DNA from: Istiophorus platypterus
Taxonomy: Eukaryota; Chordata; Actinopteri; Istiophoriformes; Istiophoridae
Assembly (NCBI GenBank): GCA_016859345.1
Contig: CM029114.1
Span: forward strand, 12,918,501 to 12,982,500
Reading direction: 5' to 3'
DNA: 64,000 nucleotides
Shown: positions 49,068-60,000 of the stretch, in pieces
How positions within the stretch are numbered: position 1 is the first letter of the stretch
How the letters are laid out: each line of letters begins with the position of its first letter
Position numbers and translations under genes: made by a program
Notes under the pieces: generated by a model
The model's database searches: none
The model's input: the letters and a program-made list of their open reading frames with translations, nothing else
What the model was told of the DNA's origin: nothing

Positions 49068-51646
49068 ACCTGAATACTGGCCTCTCTCACACTGTCTGAG
49101 ATACTTTTAGGTGTAAAGAATCCAGATATAATATTAATAAAATGTTGTGAGGTATTAACAAACACACACACAGAACATACTGCTTCTACTGGGGCCCAGA
49201 AAACTGTTAGAAAACTGACCATTAATATCATTACTACAGAGCAATGTTTTTCCACAATTTTTTTTCTTCCCATTTTGTCATGTTTTCAATGAATATAGGT
49301 AATACTGTTCAATTTTTCTTATGTTCCTAATTTTGTTCATGTTTTAACTGCATTTTATTACATAGTTATAGCACAGTTAAAATTGTGTTAAAAACACAGT
49401 TTATCATATTTATATCATGCTATTATGGCATTATACATTTTCAATTATAATAAACATTACTATACTTTACGTTATGATAGTTGCACTTAAAACCATAACA
49501 TTTCAGATAATTGTTGACCTTACCAGGACCATTATTACTATCATCTTCATCAGTCCTGTTTTCCTGTGTCTGTTGGGGCATTATGTGAGAAAGAGGGACC
49601 ACAACACAATGAATGTGCTGGCTTCCTTAATACATTAGGATTGGACCTTTAAATTAAGTCCCACCAGTTGCAACGGCTAGCCGAGGTTTAAATATTCCAA
49701 CTTTATATATGAAGATTACATAGATGTTTTGCAATAATGCTTATTATTCTCCAGTGGTATTTACTTGGTCAGAATTTGGTCTCTGACTCCTCTGTCTATA
49801 AATAGAAATGAAATCTCAAAACAGAAATGAAAAATATCTCCAAAGAAGTTTTAGGACCATCAGGCAAAGGCAGAATTAATAACATAGGGTTGTCTTGAGT
49901 TTATGGAGCAGGAATGTTTACTAGGGAGGCACTAAGTCCAGCCATCTTCTATGTCCTTTCAGGTAAATTTAGGAAGCAAAAGGCTTGTGTGCACTGTGTG
50001 ATTATTTGTACTGGGAAACTTTTAAATGGGGAGGTAGGTTAATGTAAATTTTATATATTTGCGATTTCATGATTATATATTCAAACTGGCCATGTCAATC
50101 ATTTTTAAAGGCTGCATTCTCCCAGGCCTATAAGGATTCTGGCATTGTTTACCTACTTTTATATAAAAAAATAACATCAAGTAATATAAATTGAACCCTG
50201 GCATTTCATTTTTATAGGGCAGCTCTGGAAGTCTTTATTTCTGTTCTCTTTAACCCAAAGCTCAAATATAAAGCTGCTGGTCTTCCTAAAAACATGTATG
50301 TTTGTTAGGCTTGAGTCCTGTTGTTTGTGCCGTTCATGCTTCCTGCTTCTGAGATTTAATTGCAAAAGACCTCATAATTATTAGTGCCGCTCACTATTTA
50401 TTCAGTGGAGCGTATTAAATTTGGCTGTGAGTAGCATTTTTATATGCACAGGTTACTATTCGTCTGTTACACTCTCCCAAATGATTTATTGTATTCATAC
50501 AATTCAGAAGCAATTCAGCCCAGAAATTTACTCCACCCATTAAACAGGAAATTATGCTCTCTCTAAATTTTACCCCATGCCAACCACCTAGTTATTTGCT
50601 TGTTATTAGAGAACCATTGTTTCAGCTAGGGGAACTATAAAAACACATGACTCTGTTGCATCAGTGACCCCTTTGTGCTCCCTAATGCAGAGGAGTTATA
50701 ACAGCAAAATCAAGCAATTATGAGAGTTATTTTGAACTGAATATAAACCATTCCTATTTTGTTATACCAACTGTCATTCGTGAATAGTACAACAAACATA
50801 TATTGTATTTTGATGCAAATGTCACATGTTGCTTTCATTTTAAAATCATAAAAACATTGTGCTCAAAGAAAGAAACAGGGATACACTGACATTCAGAAAC
50901 ACAGAAGAGAAATGGATGAGAGACAAAAAACGTCCAAATAAATACAACAGTAATGAATGGAAGACAAAATAAAGACCCAAAAACAAGGAGGGACACAAAG
51001 AAAGTAGCAAAGAATTAATCAATCAATCAAAGAAAGAAATGAAAGATACAAAAGAAAGATGTCAGGAAAAAGAGACTAAAACAATGAAAGAAAATAAGAA
51101 AGAAATACCAGAGAATATTAAAAGAAAGATAGACAGAGACAAAGCGGTGCAGAGATAGAAGGAAGGGCTAGATTGGGTTGTTGTGCAGAGCTGCACCTGA
51201 CTCTGTGATGTTCCCTGAATTCTGACAGCTCATCTGGTTTAGCTACTCCCCTACCTGACACTTCAACACTTCCTACTGCTTCTCCGTGAGCATCTTTTTT
51301 TGTATTTGTGCATGTGCACGTGTGAGGTTTGACTGAGAGAGATTGTTTGGGGATAATTCCTGTCAATTTCTATGGCTAACTTTAACAGTGGGCTTGCATG
51401 CACTTGTGAGCAACGTGCACATGGATGAGCATCTTAACTGCCACCAAAACCTAATTCTGTTCCTTAATTCATCGAGTTGAGCTGACAACCACAGCAGGGG
51501 TAATGCAATGGGGAGGATGTGTGTATGTGTGTGTATGTGACAGCAACCCCCCTGTGGTGAGACCTAATTTAAAGTAGAGAGATGAACACAGCTCCACAGT
51601 GAGAAGCAGGCCCTGACAGGAAAAGACACACACACATACACACACA

Positions 51647-51735
<89 letters not shown>

Positions 51736-54079
51736 ACACAGAAATATGAAGAAGAATGAACCAGACAGAGAGGAAGTTACCTTTGCAGAGAGAGAGACAA
51801 GAGAGAGAGAGAGTGGGAAACCCAGTTGGTAAAAAAATCAAAATAGCAAATAAACATCCACCCTCTTTCTCACCGTTTATAACCATTTGCATCTGTAAGA
51901 GAGTGTGTTTGATTAGCGACGTGGTTTCTCTGACTCACTGGGTTGAGTAGCACAGTAAGAAACAGCTCTCCCCCATGGATGCTTTTGTCCAGTTCTTTAG
52001 GACCACCAGGGTATTCCTTATAGTAGATGGTGTGAGTAAACAAGCCACATGTCTGACGAGGCAGCACCTACACACATAGACACACATAGAGACATAGGGG
52101 GGAGTTGTTAATATCTTAATATCTTCAGTTTACACAGTAATTACAAATGAACAAATAGCTTACAGCAACAGTCAGCCAAGCAAAGTATGATCAGCAGGTA
52201 CTAATTTCTAAAACAAAAGAGCTGTCAATGTAAAAAATGAGAATCAGTTGTTCTCTAAGACCCATCACTTATTTCGTATTGTACTGCTATGGCCTTATTA
52301 ACAGACTTCACCCAGAGACCTGTAGACCTGTAGAGCGACGTCTATGTGTATATCAGTGGAGTTTCCATTTAGGTAGCATACGAAATAGCCTTGACGTGAT
52401 GATTTTAAATTGAAAAGGAAACTAAAGCAACTGGATCCATGTGGGATTTTTCAAAGTCCTAATCACTCACCTATTTCAAAGTCTAAGTACAGACAAACCA
52501 GCTACAAAGAAGACTTAAAATAACCAAAATAATTAGGCTAGCAGCATAAAAGATGACAGATGTATAGATGAAATGTACATGTCAAGTCAATCTTCTCTAC
52601 ACAGCTGTTTCTTAAAATTAGAGGTAGGCAGTAGAGCAAGTCAGGGCCATATTCTGATGTGTCGTGCTGTTCAGCATATGGTAAAGTTTCCTGTTGCTAT
52701 GGAGGAGCATTGGTGCCAATTATGCAGATGGTACAGGTGGCATCCTTGCAGAGTTCAACAGACCTTTTCCACAGCTGGAATTTTGAATTGTCGCAGGATA
52801 AAAAGCACAGGTGTAATTAATATCATACAGTAAATGATGGCTCTGTTCCATTTGGGTGTTCCAGTTCCAGGGCTCTGCTATTGTAACCTGCTGGCTCACT
52901 GACACAACTGAGTGGTACACTTATGCATTAAGTGTCATTAGTTCCACCTGCGCTTTTCCTGTAATGACTGGTCAACATGTCTGCTGTGAAAAAGAGCTGC
53001 AAGAATAAAATTAGGTTTGTCAAAGGACACGCCATTTACTGCCTCCAGTGTGCTCAAGCTATGAGGTTCTGTCCAGCAGAGATTGCATCACTATAGAAGC
53101 AGAGACCTTATTTTCATGCAAGTGCATACCGCAACACATTGATTAGCGCTGGTGAAGTTAAATCTTCCTGGAGCACTGTTAATGTTTTTTCTCCCTCGCC
53201 TAAACCTGCTTGGTATTTTGGTGACTCACTGTTTACTGAAGAGGGAGGAGTTGATAATGGATTACTTTTAATCCCACCTCAAACAGGTTCAATGTGCACC
53301 TTTAGTCACGAAAGTACCAAAAGTACATTGCAACGCTTTTTGTGTGAGTTGCATGGTCTTTGCCTAGAGTTACAAAAGCGGGGTAGCAGGTGTCAATTTC
53401 TCAGAATCTCGTTATCGCTGCAAGTAAATCTAACAATGTCAGGTTTGGATAAGTGACAGCATGTTGTAATTATCAGGGAGTCTTTATGGTTTACCTTAAC
53501 TGCAATATAGCATGTGCCAAACAATTCAAAAAGTCTTTAGGACAATGTAAATATATATTTCAATTGCTTTATGCTTTTACTTAAAAAAATTAAAATTATC
53601 TAACCTAAAACATATAAACATCAATGAAAGACTAGTAGGGTACTAGTGTTTAATAGCTGGTGAATTAATAACCTTTCATTAGGTCATTAAATGAAGAGAA
53701 GAGAAGAGAAGAGAAGAGAAGAGAAGAGAAGAGAAGAGAAGAGAAGAGAAGAGAAGAGAAGAGAAGAGAAGAGGAGAGACAAAGTCTTTATTGGTGAAGT
53801 CCTTGTGGAGCACTTCTCTGTGTGAAATAGAGTAAAGGCTGGAAGCATAGATATTGGTTTATCTATAAAACACTCCAGACTCGTTCACACTCACACAGAC
53901 GAGAGAGAGACAGAAAGACAGCGAGAGAAAGAGAGAGAGAGAGAGACAGAGAGAGTGAGAGAGATAGAAAGAGAGAGAGGGAGAGGGACAGAGAAGGCCA
54001 CCAGAGCCACAGACACTCAGCACTATTTCACCAAACCAATTATCCACAGAGCTATAGCTCAAATTGATATACTGTAGAA

Positions 54080-54131
<52 letters not shown>

Positions 54132-56981
54132 AAATCCTTGTACACATATCTTTGTGGGGACCCATCACTGATATAATACATTCCCTAGCCCCTTCGCTCC
54201 TTCCTAACTGAATGCCAAACCCCAACCCTAAAACACATCTCAACCTCAAACAGCCATTTAATACTTGTGGGGTCCAAATTTTTGTTCCCCGCAATAAAGC
54301 TGTTTGACCCCACAAGTATAGCAGGCCTTTTTTTTTTTTTAAAGCCTGCTCCCCACAAACAAAGTGAAACAAGCCCACACACAATCACACAAACACATGC
54401 AGCACGATCCCATATCTCAGTCTGATTTGTTCTGATGCTGTGGGTCCGGTGGGGTGGGTCTCAATCTGCTGACAGAGACACACAAGCCCCAATTTTACAG
54501 CCTTAAGACAACTTCCTGTCCTCCTCTGAGCAAACAAAGATGGAGTGAGAGGCAGAGGAAAAAGAGATTAATAGACAGAAATTGGAAGATAAATTAGAAG
54601 CAGAAAAAAAGCAGAGAGGTAAAGTAAACGGTAAAGATGTGAATGATGTCCCAGTGTAACTTTACGAGAGGCTGGGAGACTAGATGAATAATCAGAATCT
54701 TAAAAGCACCAGCCTGTTTATAGGGCAGTGATTTTAAATTCAAATTGAGCATGGACTGAGGTGCACACACAAACAGACACACAACACATCACACAAACTG
54801 CCTCTCAGAAAATTGTTCCATGAGCTAAGTTTTGAGTTTGTTTTTTTCTTTTTCCAAGCCTCCCTTTGATATTTGATCAGTGCAGCATGCAACGTCTTGG
54901 AGCAAGAGATGGGTCTTTCTCAATTTTCCTGTGCTGCTTTCACATTGCTCCTTATTTGTAAATACTTAATAACGGCTACTAATACATATTTGTGTATGTC
55001 TACAGTTTTGTAAATAGAATTCGAAAGAACGATGTGACCTAAAGGTCCATTTGGAAGCTGTTGTATAGCTGTTGATCACTGGTGATTGCCTAGTTGCTAT
55101 GGAATTGCAATTTCAAATTTCTTTTATTTTGAACACTGGGGACTTTGTGGCCATGTTGCCTTAAAAAAAACAACTTTCAAAGTTCATTCTAGAAAATGCT
55201 GTTGATGAAATAATTTCACCTCAAGGTTAATTAATTGGCTGTTCTGGAACTTTTAATTATATGACATGATATAATTTGTTGATGAGGATAAATATTACTT
55301 AAGTAATAACAAGAATGAAAATTTTAATATCTACAGATCCATGCAACTGAGAGAAGTCAATATCTTGATGAAGATCATGTGATATGATCAAAAGTTCCAT
55401 GATAAACTGTTGGTTACAGATTTGGGAGGTGGATGGGAAGGCAGCATATACTGAATGCCTGAGACTACCAGTGGCAGATAATTCTAATTCATATACCTCA
55501 GGTACACACTCAGCTCTCACGTGTAATTTTATCATAACATTTGACACAGAGAATTAAAAAACAGCCGACTGTACTCAGCTGTGCTACATGTGATTCCTTT
55601 GGCAGACGTCTGAGCTAAATAGATGCGCCAGAGCAGGGTGGTCTCTCTGGACAGACTCTGCCTTCGAGCGGCGGAACGAGCTGTGTTTATCGTCCCTCAC
55701 TCCGGAGTCTGACTTTATAATAAGCAGCCTGATCAACAAGTCATCACAAGTCCCTTCAATTTCCTGACAGACGTGAGAGACAGGGGCATTTCAGCTGAGG
55801 AAGGCTCAGTCTACGTGACCACCAGCTTTCAACAATAAATCTGACTTGCATGTGTCCTTGCTCCCCAAACAGTGTTATTTTGGTTCAATTTCCCAACTGA
55901 AATAATTGAAAGGAAGTTCATTCCAACCAATAAAAACGTATCAATAGTTTTATTTGAAAGACAATAGGAAAAAAAGCTTCAAAAACAGTGTTCAGAGAAC
56001 AGCTGTATTCATTTCTGGGGTCGTTGATGAGCTGGACAGTATTATTTCTGGGCCTTTAATTTCATTTCAGTCTCCTGATGTAAAATAAGTTTTTTAGTTT
56101 TTTTTCTTCTGCTGCTTGTCTTTCTTTGAGATATATAATGTTGCAAAGTGTTAAATATGTGTTTTTGGTCAATGGCTTGTTATGTAATTCAACAATTCAC
56201 TGATGCATCTCAGTACTAATAATGTATAATGTTCCATTATAGCCTGTCAAACTGTCAGCTTGGTATTGTACTGAAAGGAAGCTGGATCAAGTGGCTGTCC
56301 TTTATGACTCTTTGACAAAATGACAAGAAATAAAAGCAGACTTCTAGGGACTGATTAGGAAGTTGACATAGCTGTCTGTGCAAATTATTTGTTCAAGACC
56401 CAAATACAGCAGATCGACATGGTCTGGTAATTTTGGTGTCAGATGTGATTGGTTCTTTTGTCAAAAAGGGTGTAGTTGTGCAAACTGACAAAAAGCCTGA
56501 CTGACAAGTGAATGAAAAGGAGGAGGACAGACAGAGGGAGGGATGAAGGCAACTTGCTTTGGTGAAAGTGGTGACAAGAGATTTATTCTATTGCTGTCTC
56601 AAACAATAACTGATGAATCATCTATTGAAGCATTTATGTGTAAAAATGCTCTCGTTAGATCCTTATTAGATCCTTATTCTGTAATACATACCCTGCACAT
56701 ATACAAATATACAAATGCACAAATGCATGCACACAGAAAAGCTCACCCCTTCACCCACATTGGGAGCCATTAAATATTGAATCAATGTGCAGCTGAGCAT
56801 GCTGCCATGAGACGAGGTCAAAGCATTTATATTACACACCCACATACATACGTGTACACAAACACAGAGGTTACCGACCAAGCACAGCCTAATTAATTTT
56901 TTTTTTCTTTTTAAGGCTGCAAAAAACAATCGGCACACAGTTATTATTCAGAAAATACTTATTTGCAGGAAGAAACAACAG

Positions 56982-57046
<65 letters not shown>

Positions 57047-60000
57047 TTAAAAGAACAGAAATGAAGCAAAATATCCAAACAGACTCTTGCGGCTAAACGG
57101 TTCTACATTTAAGTTTGCTTTTATTTTTGTTCCTCTGACATTTTATAATATAGTGTTTTAATTACAGTCAGATGAAACAAATCATTTTTCCTTCTGGCGG
57201 GCAAGGACACTATGTTATGTGCTTTGAGTGTTTGTTTGATTTATGACCTCTGGAGATCGATGACAATAACACATGTAATTAAACACACATGATAACCAAC
57301 CTGACTTACCTCTTTTTGTCAGATAACACATACAGTCAAACTCTCCTCTGTCTGCCAGGCCAACATACTTTATAAAATGTGTCTCAATACAGCACTAACA
57401 CTGACTTGTATTTAGGGATAAACAAAACAAACAGCTGCGGAACAACAAGCTTAATGAATATCACCTCTAGCGCTATAGAAGATGAAATAGAAGGAAAAAT
57501 CACTGTCTCCTCACCATGATGTTGCTGTGGATGAAGCCCTTGCGATAGCGGGCAGGCTTGAGGTGGGGGTACTCCTCGGTGCTGGTGACCCGGATGTTCC
57601 ACACGCGTCTCCAAGCCTCGTACAGCTGCAGGTGTACCGGGTAGACCCCTGAGTGGTGAGGGGCCACAGCGTAACCCATGTCCACTGGGATGTTGTGCTC
57701 CTACAGGGGGAGGACATACACATAAAGAGTCACATGTGCATGAGGGTTATATACATAAACACAAAAGATATAGTACATTTACAGCTCTGGCAAAGGACAT
57801 GATAGCACATAAACCCATAGAGCCCAGCAGTCTGACCTTGTAGAAGAAGCACGTGGTTTGTATTATGTTTGTTGCGATGCCGGCCTTCGGCTTGGAAATT
57901 AAAAAAATATATGGTTCGTGTGAGCATGTGTATGTTTGTGAGCGTGAGGATGGATGGTCGCTGGGTACATCTTGCAGACTGATGGTGTTGTCCTTGGCTC
58001 TGTCACACACCTACACACACTGTCAAAGCGAAGCATCAGCGGCCAGGGGATGAGGGAGTGGCATATGTATGTGTGTGTACAATAGAGGTTAGGGATCACA
58101 CTTAATGATCACGTTCACCTTCAACAACATGAACCAGCCCCCTCACACACACATACATGCCAGCAAAGCACAACAAAACCAAGCAGAGCAGAGCAATAAA
58201 AGCGCTTGACCTTACGGGCGTCAGATTAAAAAGGGCTCATGTGTGCCCAAGTGCATCATTCCCAGTTGGCATATTTTTCTTTGTTTGTTTCGTTTTAGAG
58301 AATGAATAAAATGACAGCACAATTTGTAAAATCCTTCTTACTGGATTTTTTTTCTGAAAGAAGTGTGAATGATGCTGTTTCATTAGTCAAATGTCATACA
58401 GCTGAAGGTGTGCAGCCCACATAGGGTTACATGCACTACTAACATTACCTAAAGAGGCAAGAGAAAACAAAAGGAAAGCAGGCCAATATATTGCACTGTA
58501 TACATATGTCGAACCAGCTATATTAGAAATAAACAACAAATTAGACATACAACTCTCTCGTATGCTGATAGTAACAACTGAGCTTGTAGAAGCTTGTCTG
58601 TCTGTAAACATTTATTATAATCTACATTTATCAGTCACATAAAACAGATTGTGATGTAAAGCTATTTTCCTGCTGCATTCTTGATCCAAACTTGCCCCTA
58701 ATACATTTTTTTTCATATTCAAACATCTGATACCACTTTCCCATTTAAGCCTCACACTATTGGATCCCACTGTATGTTCAGCAGAAAGTGTAATTTCTCC
58801 CACATTTTTTTTTCTAATCATCATAATAGGGGCATGTTTATATTGAACACATCTGCAAAACATGTAAAGTATAACACATTTTCAACAAAAACCTAAAAAA
58901 ATGTAAGACACAGGATGTGAATTCCCAGTCCCTGAATTCACATGAGCGTCGTGTCTTTAATCTGCTGTAGCAAAGAAATAAGAATTAGAGTCAAAAACAG
59001 CCACAGACGTCCTTGAAGAAAATGCAATCATAGGAGGCAAGGATGATTAAAAGTACACCCAAGAAGAAGGCAACAACTAAACAGACAGCTGCAGGAAACA
59101 TGTTTGTGTGTGTGCTTGCACATCCATCTCACCAAAGCGAACTCCTTGTTGAGGACCATCTGCTCCAGCAGTGAGGACTCATTGTGAAAGAGGTGAGGCT
59201 GCATGTGGCTCCACATGTGGGGGAACCACCAGAACTCGTCCACATACTTTAACAGTAAATCGTCTCCCTCATCCTCCTCTGCTGTGCCTGTAAGCATAAA
59301 AACACACGTGCACAAGGATAAAAGGACAAAGAACAAAACATGTACAACTTTCTGCTTCATTTAGGTTCACAGAACATCAAAATGTTTGCTATACACATCT
59401 TCTGAAGGATGTTAGGTTAGATTATATTATCAAGCAAACTGGTTGTCTTAAGGTCATGTTGCTAAATATGGCGGAGGTCTGATGACATGGTGATGATAAG
59501 TGATGCCTTCGCAGTAACAGATGATAATATGTTCCATTCTATATCAAATTTCCTCTAATTATAATCATGTTCATTCTCAACTCTATTTTCTTTTCCTACC
59601 TCTGTGTTGTTTTGATGCGGATTTACGCACTTTACCTAGAAAATCAATATAAGCTGTCCTTGGAACCACAAAAGAGCTTAGAATGTACAGCAGTATGTCA
59701 TGCCCTCACAAATATGCCAATATAAATATTTTTTACAATGAACAGGATAACTTATCACATATAAACACTATAAGCTTTACAACCATGTGGGACTGATAAC
59801 TCTCACTAAGACCACTGTACTGCAAATTCATCTTTTCTATGATAAATAATATTTGGAAATTTGTTTCATATCGCAATTTGTTTATTGTGGCACTGTAACA
59901 TTACAAATGTAATTAACTGAAATATATATTTACTACTATAAATAAATACATTGGATTTACCACAATAATCATATCTAAATTAAATCCTTTTTGGTCTTGA

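Larger units (their letters stand above)
42727..51938. other. NDST3: NDST3 intron (9.2 kb)
   Basis: The largest intron here. It holds many microsatellites: CA at 43336-43580, CTAT at 45672-45747, TATC at 46463-46506, TG at 46864-46917, AATCA at 48535-48583, CA at 49024-49069 and CA at 51625-51731. It also has a probable decayed MITE at 45960-46425 and an AAAG-rich tract at 50860-51130. No exon recognised on either strand. Confidence 0.7.
52068..57514. other. NDST3: NDST3 intron (5.4 kb)
   Basis: Holds an AGAGA pentanucleotide array (53692-53773), GA-rich sequence (53899-53993), a CA array with adjoining fish repeat (54082-54345) and a TA array (56981-57044). No exon recognised. Confidence 0.7.
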
